A stretch of DNA of 64,000 bases from Brachycybe producta (Eukaryota > Arthropoda > Diplopoda > Playtdesmida > Andrognathidae): contig JAUPFP010000006.1 of assembly GCA_036925085.1 (NCBI GenBank), positions 5,533,984-5,597,983 on the forward strand, given 5' to 3'. The notes beneath the pieces are model-generated. The model was given only the letters and a program-made list of their open reading frames with translations. It was not told the DNA's origin and made no database searches. Positions 12,205-21,902 of the stretch are shown one piece after another. The translations under genes were made by a program, and so were the position numbers. Every line of letters starts with the position of its first letter. The first letter of the stretch is position 1.

Positions 12205-12975
12205 TTAAGAGGCTACATCACATAATTACTTCGAAAAATCTCCGCAAACAGAGCTAGCGTCGTTTTTCTATTGAGCCCATAGACCCAATGTTAAAGAAAA
12301 AATGTTAATTTTTAAAATACGCAGTCGCGGCGGCAATATGTTTATTATTTATATTTAAACTTGGTCAATATTAAGTTTTCAAAGTGGAATGTGCACCTTA
12401 AGTATATGCTGATCGAGTGATAGAATGACAAAAAATTGGTAAGTGCGGTTATGTTTTTAAAAACTATTTCAAAATCGCGAATTTCTAGCTCTTATGTTAA
12501 ACTCAATTGTGTATGCCCAAATAAGAAAGAAACACCATTAAAATGCTCGTAAAAATACGTAAAAATCATTTTTAAAAACCAGAAAAATATCAGCATGTGC
12601 ACTATGTGCGCATATGAGCTAGGCCCCTATGTGTGGTTGTGTGTTTTTAAAATTATTTTATGTATTTTTATGAGCATTTTAAGGAATGTTTTTTTTTTGT
12701 TTAGGAGCGCGTACTCAATGGAGGCGCGTACTCAACATAAGAGTTAGAAATTCGCGATTTTTAAATAGTTTTTAAAAATATAACCGCACTTACCAATTTT
12801 TTTGTCATTCTATCACTAGATCAGTATATATTTAAGGTGCACATTGCACTTTGCAAACTTAATATTGGACAACTTTAAATATGAAAAATAAACATATTAC
12901 CGCCGCGACTGTGGATTTTAAAAATTAACGTCTCTTCTTTAACATTTGAAGTAATTTTGTGATGTAGCCTCTTAA
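12205..12975. mobile_element. TTAA foldback family 1, copy 2 (both ends present)
   Basis: 771 bases. The left end is TTAAGAGGCTACATCAC and the right end GTGATGTAGCCTCTTAA. The arms are long imperfect inverted repeats (hundreds of bases), each carrying the CTTCGAA, GCTAGC and CCGACTG/CAGTCGCGG blocks. The centre carries a short duplication, GCGCGTACTCAA, twice. It has no coding capacity. Confidence 0.93.
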
Positions 12976-13537
12976 TGGTTGACGGCAGGCTACATGAAAT
13001 GTTTGACTGAATAAGTGCCACATAAACTTAACATTTATTTCACTGGATATTACAATAACTTAAACATTAATTAAATAAATTTTCTTGTGGTACTTTTTAA
13101 TCAGATTAACCTGAAGCCATGTCTTTCCATCTTTCTGCTACTAACATGTTATATATGTTTGCCCAATAACTTTTGTCAGCTATGTTCTCCAAATTTGATT
13201 ATCTGTGTTGTTAAATTATTCTACATTATTGTTTTTCTTATGCCAAGTATTTTCTGCAATCGGAAAGTAAAAACAGATTCTGTGCTGTAAAGAATCTAAG
13301 AAGGTGATTCCTTCATCCCGTAGATAATTCTTTCAAAGACAAGTTTAGCCACTTGTTTGTGGCTAAACTTGTCTGTTTTCAACTATTTTCTTTTTCTTTT
13401 CCAAAATATAACAAGATGAACAATGTTTGTTAATCAATTTTTGTTGCGTTATTTATAAGGGTTTACGATTTTAGTTTGGTTACTCATAGAAACAAAATTC
13501 AATTTATTGGCAAAATGTGTAAAACGTACAAAATCAC
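12976..13537. other. Intron 3, no gene seen
   Basis: AT-rich. TAGCCACTTGTTTGTGGCTA near 13347-13366 is a short palindrome (CAAGTTTAGCCAC pairs with GTGGCTAAACTTG). Confidence 0.55.
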
Positions 13538-13609
13538 TGCGACGGCCGGGAATCGAACCCGGATCAACTGCTTGGAAGGCAGCTATGCTCACCATTATAC
13601 CACCGTCGC
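13538..13609 (-). tRNA. tRNA-Gly (anticodon UCC)
   Basis: 72 nt including the A discriminator. The acceptor stem GCGACGG/CCGTCGC is perfect over 7 bp. Box A is TGGTATAATGG, and box B lies in the CCGGG-TTCGAAT-CCCGG T arm. The anticodon loop CTTCCAA sits on the stem GCTGC/GCAGT and reads UCC. The sequence is close to the canonical animal tRNA-Gly(UCC), so it is likely functional. It has no intron, and CCA is not encoded, as expected. A run of four T on its own strand (plus 13530-13533) is a minimal Pol III terminator. It lies antisense inside intron 3 of the receptor-like gene. Confidence 0.96.
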
Positions 13610-13690
13610 CCGCCTGAAGAGTGCGTTTATTCCAATTTTAAGATGAAAGTACTAAATTAATATACTTACAAGATTTAGCTTATGGTGTCG

Positions 13691-13785
13691 TAGCGTTAGT
13701 GCCGTGGCACTTTGATGGTGGCACTAAAAACTGTCCCCACGACAGTTTTTAGTGCCACCATCAAAGTGCCACGGCACTAACGCTA
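13691..13785. repeat. Perfect 45-bp hairpin
   Basis: Left arm 13691-13735 and right arm 13741-13785 are exact reverse complements separated by CCCAC. The outer flanks (GTGTC before, GACAC after) continue the pairing with small gaps. It is more GC-rich than its surroundings. It could be a small foldback transposon or a hairpin RNA source. Confidence 0.95.
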
Positions 13786-13799
13786 TCATGACACTACCG

Positions 13800-14345
13800 T
13801 CTACTTCCACATTCAGCATATTTTGCTTCTGCACTTCCGCAAGCACAACGTCCACCATGTTTCATTGTAATGTCACATAACAACCCAATTGTTTGAGCCA
13901 ACCGCGTGAACAAGTTACTGCCGTATCAGCAGATAGATGAAAGAAGATCTGAATCCGTGTCCTTTTGGTAGAGAGCAATTGCTCTGAGATATTTTGGAGT
14001 CACTCTTTTTGCTCGTTTTAAAGGGAAGAGCAAATAAAGGTGAACCTGTTCTCAAACATGATGGAACCCAAAAAGCAACTACAAAAGCGCGGGCCATGTT
14101 TATACAGATCTGATTTTCGTCATATAAATCAACTCCTGTCCAACTTGCTGTCACTGTAATCACATCACAGACCAGAGCAGATCGATATCAGATCCAGAGC
14201 AGGCCATTTTGCATTGGCGTAGCTATAGGTGTGGTTGCACTTTCTGCCGGCCTCCTGCTGCTTAAAACATTGCGCCACATTGCACCCTCAAAATGCGCCC
14301 TTCAAACCTCCTGCGCCCCCGTCACTGCAGTCGCGGGGCAGGCAG
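13800..14345. other. Unassigned moderately GC-rich stretch
   Basis: GC is higher than in the rest of the intron. An 82-codon minus-strand frame (13915-14163) does not resemble a family I know. TTGGCGTAGCTA at about 14214, and CTGCTTAAAACATTGCG further on, recur at 31,540-31,590 (GTGGCGTAGCTAGG) and in inverted form near 42,500-42,620. This marks a dispersed DNA element. Confidence 0.5.
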
Positions 14346-14791
14346 TTCCCCGGCTACATCCCTTTCATTTGGACACAACTAATGTGTACACAGTAATTTA
14401 AAAAATGCAGCTCCGAGCAAAAATTTACGTTCGAGAAGCTCAATTTTTAGATGCATAGTTGAGTAGGCCTACTGCAAGGTTGCTCCAAGAGTGTTCCGGT
14501 GACCAAGCACCCAGATTTCCCTTTGAATTTTTTTGTAATTTATCATTTTCTTCAATCAATTATTATACCATCATCTCCCAAATATAATAAAGTCCCCATG
14601 TTTTTTAACATTGTTCGTTCAGTTTTTAGTGTTCGACTGAATAACAACTCATAAAATATCGTGATCAGCACAATATAGCCTCTAACAAGTGACGCCCCGA
14701 AAACCCTATTATCAAAGCATGTGATATATTTGGTGGAGACACATGTGTGACCTAAGCCTAACTTATTTGTGCTTTTAATTGTTATTTTTAG

Positions 14792-14911
14792 ATTATGACT
14801 GTTCGGAAGACAAGGACCTCATTATGTGTCCTGAACTAACTGATCTTTCTGATACAATGCCTACTTTGTATGCCTTACGACCGACAGCACCTGTTTATGG
14901 TGAACATCAAG
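14792..14911 (+). CDS. Coding exon 4 of the receptor-tail-like protein
   Basis: Encodes residues 130-168 with split codons on both sides (phase 1 in and out; 120 bases, so skipping it alone would keep frame). The acceptor is TTGTTATTTTTAG and the donor CAAG|GTAAAG. The peptide starts acidic (YDCSEDKD), then DLSDTMPTLYALRPTAP and a second Tyr (PVYGEH). The other two frames contain stops, so the frame is fixed. It follows the 10-kb intron 3. Confidence 0.87.
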
Positions 14912-15139
14912 GTAAAGTGTTTATTTAACTGTTATTAGGCGGTATATTAGTAATTTTGACGTCCAAATACACTCACCCAGGCCTGATCATGAACTCATGT
15001 ATATTTCGTTAAGAAACTGTAAAAAAATATTTAACAAAAGGCGTCTATTAATGTGTTCAGACTGGCACTTAAAAGTAAAGCTAACCACTGGTTGCATTTT
15101 CTCCAACGCACCCTTAAACATTGTTACCTTAATCAGACC

Positions 15140-15298
15140 TATTTTATATATATTATTAAGCATTGTCTGTCTGTGTATAACGCTATACAAACAAGGATAG
15201 AAAACGTTTAAGCACGTCAGAATTTATTTAAATTTAAATGAACCGGTTTTTTTTTTCTCATGGTTAATTTTATGGTTACGCTCTCCCGATCCAATGAA
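15140..15298 (+). repeat. Dispersed repeat copy B, inverted relative to copy A
   Basis: Matches the reverse complement of 498-635 with shared blocks GTCTGTCTGTGTATAAC, AACGTTTAAGCA, TTTAAATTTAAAT, TCTCATGG and CTCCCGATCCAA. It fills most of intron 4 and ends about 43 bases before the exon 5 acceptor. It supplies the only T-rich tract in that part of the intron. Confidence 0.8.
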
Positions 15299-15341
15299 AG
15301 AAAAAATTATATTTAAATATGTTGGAACCCTGTGGAGAGAG

Positions 15342-15537
15342 TTCAGGCATTGTGTAGAACCGGTCTTAGAAACGGCAATGTTTCAGTTCCAGATTTACTA
15401 GAACATGGTCCAGAATCTAGTTCTACAGAGTCTTCTCCTGAATCGAGGCGGAGGACTTATCCACATTACGGCAGTACCGGTAGTAGATTAGTAAATCGTA
15501 ATATTCCAACGTCACCATCAGTTAGACATGAATTAAG
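15342..15537 (+). CDS. Coding exon 5 of the receptor-tail-like protein
   Basis: Encodes residues 170-233. Phase 1 in, phase 2 out. The start was chosen by frame: only the AG at 15340-15341 (GTGGAGAGAG|TT) joins exon 4 in phase and keeps the frame open. This acceptor is weak, because the pyrimidine tract lies about 70 bases upstream within repeat copy B. The donor is TAAG|GTAACA. The peptide has an acidic Ser-rich cluster near 192-204 (ESSSTESSPES), then RRR, and PTSPS near the end: likely a disordered, phosphorylatable segment. Reading through the donor gives TAA at once (AAG GTA A reads as AGG TAA in frame). Confidence 0.77.
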
Positions 15538-15644
15538 GTAACAAAACATTTTCTTTTTTCAAATCTCAAAGTTTTTTCAACAGTAATTGTTAATGAAAAA
15601 AAAATGTAAGGAATCATCTCTGAATGTGTACTTGTTATTATTAG

Positions 15645-15760
15645 GCAATTAGGAGATGTTAAAGAAATTCCTTTTCTCTTGTCTCCTAATCATTGTTATC
15701 CAAATGATTTATCTTCACCTGCACATTCACAGTGGGATATTTTACCAATGTATTCTAGTG
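15645..15760 (+). CDS. Coding exon 6 of the receptor-tail-like protein
   Basis: Encodes residues 235-272 (phase 2 in, phase 1 out) after a short 107-base intron. The acceptor is TTATTATTAG; the donor is AGTG|GTGAGA. The peptide is QLGDVKEIPFLLSPNHC... to ...HSQWDILPMYSS. It is moderately hydrophobic only at IPFLL, which is too short to be a membrane segment. Confidence 0.86.
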
Positions 15761-16320
15761 GTGAGAAAAAAAAATTCTTATATCTAATCTCTAATCTAAT
15801 GTTCACTGCTACTTTTATTAGGGGGGGGGAATACTGCGTTACTATTGACCAAAATTAAATTGACCAGTGAATCTGCAAAATGACGCCATTTTCACATGGC
15901 AGCCAGTAATATGTGTTAATTGTAAAATATGCGCTTGTATTATCATGTGTGTTTATTGTAACCTTTGAATCTGTTAAGGTCAGTGTTGTCAAGTTTGAAA
16001 TGGTGTTGAGTGGATTTTGGAATTTGTTGCATATTTGGTGACTTGCAAACAAAATAGTATCTCTACATGCTATTTTCTTATATTCAACGACATTCCATAC
16101 ATTCCAATAGTTGTGTTTAAAACTAATATTTATTGTAAGAATGTAATAATACATTACTGTTATTCTTAATTTATCATGTTTTTTTTTTTAAAAGTTCAAT
16201 TTGAACTAATTTATGCCTGACACCTATAGCCTTATGGGAGAGAGGGTCCTCTTAGAAATATGCTAAATTATTGTTGTTGTTTTATTTTCTCCAAAAAAAA
16301 AATCATTTTTGTTTATTTAG

Positions 16321-16387
16321 ATATTGAAATCAAAGACTTCCAAAGGAGAAGAATTGAAACTATAAATGCAGTTTCTGCATTACAAAG
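16321..16387 (+). CDS. Coding exon 7 of the receptor-tail-like protein
   Basis: Small 67-base exon for residues 274-294 (phase 1 in, phase 2 out). The acceptor TTTGTTTATTTAG is good; the donor is AAAG|GTAAAG. The peptide is charged and helix-like (KDFQRRRIETINAV). If intron 7 is retained, the frame reads AGG then TAA, ending the protein right after this exon and dropping the last 19 residues. Confidence 0.86.
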
Positions 16388-16784
16388 GTAAAGTAGTAAA
16401 TTGTTTATTGAGTTCAAGCTTGAATGAATTATTTCTAAAGAGCTAATACCAAAAAAAAAAAAAATAACCACTGAATAAATTTAAACTTTCTTAGAAAATG
16501 AACAACAAATGAGGTTTTTTTTTTTTTTTTTTTTCGAGATTTTTTCTTTATTGCTTGTAATTCATTCATATTAGTCCTGTCGAAAACAAATACCATGTGG
16601 AAGAGAAAAAAACAACATTTGAAATTGAAGCGAAACATTATATTAATACCGTTTTATAAACAGCTGTTAAAGCATAATATCAAATTGAAGTAGAAACAAT
16701 GGGATAATACGGCTTCTTTTGCATTTAAAAAAAATATTAAGAAATTGAAAGTGTTTCACAAACTATAAGAGTAAATGAATTTAT

Positions 16785-16848
16785 TTAAAGGGACCATTAC
16801 CTCCAGAAATTTCTTTTCAAAATATTGCCAAGACGTACCAAACGATTG
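16785..16848 (+). mobile_element. TTAA foldback family 2, left-end fragment
   Basis: Begins TTAAAGGGACCATTA and continues CCTCCAGAAATTTCTTTTC as in the copies at 46,524 and (inverted) 1,400. It is cut off exactly where an LTR begins (16849), and its remaining part is not found on the far side. Confidence 0.8.
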
Positions 16849-17195
16849 TGTAACACCCGGTATATTGTGATCCCCCCCCCCCCCCAAGAATGCTAGCCTG
16901 AGGTGTCCAACTCTTCAATTTCTCTCCCTCCCCACGGATACGAAACTGTTTAGAGTAGAGGGATACCTCATGGGTGTTCACAGGTCCAAGACTATAAAAG
17001 TACTGCATTTCCCTTTGTTCTTTGTCCATTTTTTTTTTCTCAAACAGTTGTACTACGTAGATTTTTATCCGTATTACACAATGGGCCCGTAGACACTTTT
17101 TCTTTTAGTAACCATTCATTCTTGTAGTTCTGTACACGTTGATCTTTAAAAATAAAACTTTTTTGGGGGGGGGGGGGGGATTTAGTGTTCTGAGA
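16849..17195 (+). mobile_element. LTR of a TGTAACACCC-type retrotransposon (solo, sense to the gene)
   Basis: Starts TGTAACACCC, like the LTRs ending at 40622 and 50732 on the other strand. It shares ACAGGTCCAAG followed by TATAAAAG at 16993-17000 and TTTGTTCTTTGTCC downstream. An AATAAA at 17151-17156 fits an LTR poly(A) signal. A run of G follows, and the 3' border is uncertain (about 17160-17200). No internal retrotransposon sequence follows. It lies in intron 7 in the transcribed direction of the receptor-like gene. Confidence 0.72.
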
Positions 17196-17506
17196 CCTCA
17201 TTATAGAAGTGGAATCAGACTATCATATGATAATAAATTATCGTACCTACCTCAAAACTTTATAGCAGTCACAAAATAAAATTACAAAATATTATGACAT
17301 ATATTTTCATATGACTTTGCCATTGACTGGTGTACAATATATGATTGTCATAAAATAATAGCACAGAAGCATTAAATAATGTGATTAGGGCTATAGTAAA
17401 CTGCTATTTTTTTCTCGAGTTGAATTTTCCCCAGTTTAATAATTTTGGTCAAGTGGAAACAGGGCCTTGATAACTGTTTTCTTTTTTTCGAAAATTATTT
17501 TTAAAG

Positions 17507-17567
17507 GTATGAAGATAAAGTTGGCTTTCATCAAAGAAAAGAAGAGGATTTTACGATTCCTGTCTAA
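17507..17567 (+). CDS. Terminal coding exon 8 with stop; PDZ-ligand-like C-terminus
   Basis: Encodes the last 19 residues (296-314) and TAA at 17565-17567. The acceptor is TTATTTTTAAAG|G in phase 2. The C-terminus is acidic then EEDFTIPV. Ile at -2 and Val at 0 fit a class II PDZ-binding motif (hydrophobic-x-hydrophobic), which would link the receptor to a PDZ scaffold. Choice of exon rests on exact phase match and position. A 64-codon frame overlapping it in another phase is a shadow. Confidence 0.85.
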
Positions 17568-18455
17568 AGCAAGTTTTATCTTTCTTTTTATTGATTTCTA
17601 TTTGAAGCCAAAATTTTATTTAAAAAAAAACAAAACAAAATTGATAAAAAGTTTTGTATAAAATAATTTAATTAGCGCACGAATTTCTTTCTTTATTTAA
17701 AACAACGTGGCTGTTTGTTCTTGTTCTTTTTTTTTTTCGCCCGTTGTTGTTTTATCTTTTCGTTTAGTCTTTTTCTTGACTTTTCTTTTGATAATGAAAG
17801 ACACGATGATGATATTTATATAGGCCTAACTATATTTTCTTAGCAATTCCTTGTCAAACATTTGATATGCGTTAATAAAATAATTACTAATTATTATTCA
17901 AGATTGAGTCTATGAATAAAACAGTTGTCAAAGTTGAAAGTTATTGAATTTTGATTGCATCAATTGTTTTATTTTTTTCTTCTTCTTCATTTTAGCCTTT
18001 TTTCTTTTCTTTAATTTTCATCTGAAATTCGTCAATAATTGTCTTGAGATACGAATTTAATATGTGCGTTAAAAAACTAATTAAGTTAATTTCAAATTAT
18101 AAATATCAACTTTATAGCAGTATTTTTAATACCTAGTACACACCTGATAATTTAAATGCATTTAAATAAATAAATGTGTTCTACAAAGCCCTGTGAAGGA
18201 CAAACAAACAATATGTCGAATTCAATTTATTCAGTTAATAATCTGAAAATATTGAGTTAATACTTAAATATAATATTATAAAATATTCACAAAATATTGA
18301 TTTAGTATTTCAATTTAAAATATTACTAATAAAGTAAATTTTTATTTGGTTCTTGTCCTTAACTGGATACCGTATAATTCACCTAAACACATTTAACTCG
18401 AATTCATTTAACTCATGTGTGTACAAGGTATAAAGAAGAGGAACTTAAAACTTAT
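17568..18455 (+). other. Probable 3' UTR and downstream AT-rich sequence
   Basis: No further coding sequence. AT-rich with T runs. Candidate AATAAA signals are listed separately. Confidence 0.55.
17874..17920 (+). promoter_or_regulatory. Candidate poly(A) signals
   Basis: AATAAA at 17874-17879 and again at 17915-17920, about 310-350 bases after the stop. The region is so A/T-rich that chance occurrence is likely, so this is only a candidate. Confidence 0.4.
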
Positions 18456-19175
18456 TTAAGAGGCTACATCACAAAATTACTTCGAAAAAAATCCAGAAAG
18501 AGCGCTAGCATCGTTTTTTTATTTAGCCCATAGACCCGATGTTAAAAAATACACAGTCGCAGCAATATGTTTATTTTTCATATTTAATTAAGCTGTCCAC
18601 TTTAAATATATGCTGATTGAGTGATATAGGTGATAGAAAATTGTTAAGTGCGGTTATATTTTTAAAAACTATTTCAAAATCACGAATTTCTAACTCTTTA
18701 AGGTTAACTCTATTGAGTACCCTTTGCAAGCAAACAATAATTAAAAAAAAACACAATTAAACCACAGTGAAGCCAATACATTGGCTTCGCGTGCTGATTT
18801 TCTGGTTTTTTCAAATTATTTTTACGTATTTTTACGAGCATTTTAATGGATGTTTTTTTCTTAATTCGACGTATTCAATGGAGTTTAAAATACGAATTAG
18901 AAATTCGCGATTTTGAAATAGCTAATATAACCGCACTTACCAATTTTTTGTCATTCTATCACTCGATCAGCATATGTTTAAGGTGCAGATTGCACTTTAA
19001 AAACTTAATATTGGACAACTTTAAATATGAAAAATAAACATATTGCTGCCATGCAGTGTGTATTTTAAACACTAACGTTTCTTCTAGAACTTTGGGTCTA
19101 TGGACTTAATAGAAAAACGATGCTAGCACTCTTTGCGGAGATTTTTCGAAGTAATTTTGTAATGTAGCCTCTTAA
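18456..19175. mobile_element. TTAA foldback family 1, copy 3 (both ends present)
   Basis: 720 bases from TTAAGAGGCTACATCAC to AATGTAGCCTCTTAA. Long inverted arms surround a centre with CCAATACATTGGC. An internal segment of the left arm is shortened relative to copy 2. Confidence 0.93.
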
Positions 19176-19218
19176 AAGAACATGACTATTGTTAGTCTAC
19201 GACATATAAATTTGTTTG

Positions 19219-19420
19219 CCTATTAAAATTAGACATTTTAAGCTGAGCGCCCACTAAGTCGGTTCATGCGGAGTGGCGCAGCGCGGAGCAAAAGGGCCCT
19301 CAAACAAAATGCATCTAAATACATAAAACTAGGAATCCAACTTGGCCCTCTCGCGTCAGAGGCGGAGATGCCTCCGCAAATAAAATATCTTATTTGAAGT
19401 GGGATACCGTAGGCGGTGTT
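19219..19420. other. GC-rich island, probable DNA-element fragment
   Basis: AAGCTGAGCGCCCACTAAGTC and GGAGTGGCGCAGCGCGGAG stand out from the AT-rich surroundings. GAGGCGGAGATGCCTCCGC forms a small hairpin. No matching opposite end was found. Confidence 0.4.
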
Positions 19421-19871
19421 CGAAGAACATAAAATTTAGTTTTATTTTATAGAACGAAGTGTGGAAAAAAAATTATGTCTACTCGACTAATGTAATTTCA
19501 GTAAATTTTCTATTAAAAATATATTGTGACAGACTAATCTCATTCTTCATTAAATGCAACAAATTTGCATAAATTCTTAGTTTTGATACTTTGAAATTAG
19601 AACATATAGTAAGTAATCGCATTAACAAAAACAGCCATCACTTGAAAATACGCTTATTTTTATATTTAATTATCGATTTATCCTTTGTGTCAATCTATAG
19701 GTATGTTGATAATTCGATAAATAAAAGAAAAGTACGCCTACAGAAAGTGTATTTTATAAGTTTTTGAACATTAAAAATGTCATTTTTTTATGTTTATTTA
19801 AAAATGGTTTGAAATTTGCGGTCGGTTTATTATACATTGTATAAACGGTCGTAGAATTCAAACCAACAGGC

Positions 19872-20037
19872 ATATATCTCTGTCCAGCACTAAGAATTTC
19901 GTTTGCCACGCCCTCTTTTATGGGCGTCAGACCAAATGTCAACCAAATAAAAATTGAAAGGGGGTGGGCATGTGACATCAGACCAAGTAACAAATAAATC
20001 AATTAGAAAACGAAATTTTAGTGCTGGGCAGAGATGT
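19872..20037. mobile_element. Small foldback element
   Basis: ATATCTCTGTCCAGCACTAA...TTTCGTTT on the left pairs with AAACGAAATTTTAGTGCTGG...GAGAT on the right, with a ~100-base spacer. GCCACGCCCTC and GGGGGTGGGC also roughly mirror each other. Confidence 0.65.
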
Positions 20038-20600
20038 TTCAACTTTCAAAGTGGAACGTTTTTGTTTTTCAGGAACAATGTAGGCCCTAATGATGGTAAT
20101 TTAAAATTTTTTTTTTTTCATAAAACTTGTAATCAAAATTTTCTCTAAAAGTTAACCTTCAAATCATATTTTCTGCTTTTTGTTCTCATATTTTGCCAGA
20201 ATTAAACTTCAGAAAAAATTCAAACAAAAGCCAAAAATACAATGTTGAAACAATCTCTTTTGTGTCTAGAAATTTGTTTCTTTAATAATTAATTAAAACT
20301 GCTAGCAACATAAGGGAAAAAAGGCTAATTAATTATTAAATTTTTAATATTTTTAAATTTAATAAGTTTATTAATATATATAATAATAATATATTAATAC
20401 ACTTATTATTAAAAAAAAATGATTGCAATCACTTATGTTGAATGACTTTTTATCAGTTGGCCTTGAATTAATGAAATTACTAGTTCAAATTAGTATATTA
20501 TCTGCCACAACAATGTAAATCTTACATCACGTGACTAAATTCTTATGCAGTAATCACTGATGGGTTGGCCACATATACTGACTGTACTTGAAGAGAGCAT
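20038..20600. other. AT-rich stretch, nothing recognised
   Basis: Strings of TTAATAAT-type sequence; no gene or clear element. Confidence 0.5.
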
Positions 20601-20609
20601 TGGGTTTTT

Positions 20610-21360
20610 TTTTAATTTTGTTAACTAAGGTACGCATCAGAAGGAACACTTTGTGTCGCCACATAATGTGTTCGTTTTTAGCAAACATTCGAATTTGTTT
20701 ATGGAGTGTCAGACGAGACACCGCCACCGTGAGTGGAGAACACTCCCTGTTTGTCATTGGTCATTCCAATAGAATGCACTGAAACCATTCTATTGTTTTC
20801 AACTGTGGTCTGTGTGAAGCACACTGTGTCTACCACTCACTGCATGGTGACACAAAGTAGTGCCTCATAGTGGTTCATGCTGCTGGTCTTCACATGGGCC
20901 ACCATTCACACGGACCATCATTGAAAACAATGAAATGCTGTTAGTGCATTCCACTGTTATGACCTTGATTATCATTGACACAATCATGTGGTGGTTGCAA
21001 TTCGTCACTGGACTCGTCCATTCTTTGTTATTTTAGTGCAAAAAAAAAGAACAGCGTTGTGTCGTAGCAAAGAGTGGTCGTTTTTAGCTGATCGTTGATT
21101 ACATAGGGCATGTTCACACGAACCACCGCCACCGTTTTTTTGTGCAACACAGTGGCGAAGAGTTGACAAGTCCATCCACAAGTTTCGAACCACCGCCTGT
21201 TTGTCAATTTTTATCACTGATCAAGGTAATACCAGGGGAAAACACTTGACAGCAGTCAATTATTTTCAACGGTGGTCTGTGCAAGACATGCCGCGTCAAT
21301 CAATCACTAGGTAGCGAAACGTTGTAGCAACACAAAGTGGTCTTGTTTAAAGTGTGCCCT
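20610..21360. mobile_element. Cluster of hAT-like element fragments
   Basis: Repeated motifs such as CACACGGACCA, ACCACCGCCAC, GTGTCGCCACATAATG and their complements occur several times in both orientations. Similar motifs occur at about 11,090 (TTTCACACGGACCACAATG) and 49,850. No complete pair of ends was defined. Confidence 0.45.
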
Positions 21361-21469
21361 AAATATAGTAGCTGCTGGACAATGATTTTCGTTGATAATT
21401 TTAAGTACACGTTGTCATGTTGATGAAACATGATCTATTAAGTAACTTTGGATATTATTATTATATATG

Positions 21470-21667
21470 TTACTGTCACTATGTGGAATCAGTAAATCTG
21501 TAGATTGCCTAGGCAATCTGCAAAACAACCATTAACCTGCTAGTGAATCTGCAAAATTCAATATACCTCAAATATATTGAATTTTGCAGATTCACTAGCA
21601 GGTTGCCTGTTTTGCAGATTGCCTGGACAATATGCAGATTGACTGATGCCACAGATTGACAGTAACT
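21470..21667. mobile_element. 198-bp foldback element
   Basis: The whole segment is an imperfect palindrome with arms of about 97 bases. The outer part runs from GTTACTGTCA to TGACAGTAAC. The inner part (AACCTGCTAGTGAATCTGC... at 21534) is exactly complementary to its partner ending at 21604. The loop is about 7 bases. Confidence 0.88.
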
Positions 21668-21902
21668 TCTTACTTATTCAACGTAGATTTTCTATAATTA
21701 TGTTTTGTTACAAAGAAGAATTGTTTTTAAAAAAAATATTCCTTCGCATTATAATGTTTAGATTATATAATGCATAGCTGCAATTGGTTGGTATCCAATA
21801 CCAAGGTTAAACCCGTTACTTTCAAGAATGGGAAACAACTCCAAAAGAAAAAGACTGGCAGGTAAGATTTGATTTATTCCCCCCCCCCCCAAGTGTTATA
21901 CT

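Noticed and set aside
13915-14163. 82-codon minus-strand frame with some hydrophobic pattern
   Set aside because: No recognisable family or motif and no start context; kept only as part of an unassigned stretch.
4814-14791. Possible missed exon in the 10-kb intron 3
   Set aside because: Exons 3 and 4 already join in phase (CAA G|AT); no block with good sites, matching phase and coding character was found, though a cassette exon cannot be excluded.
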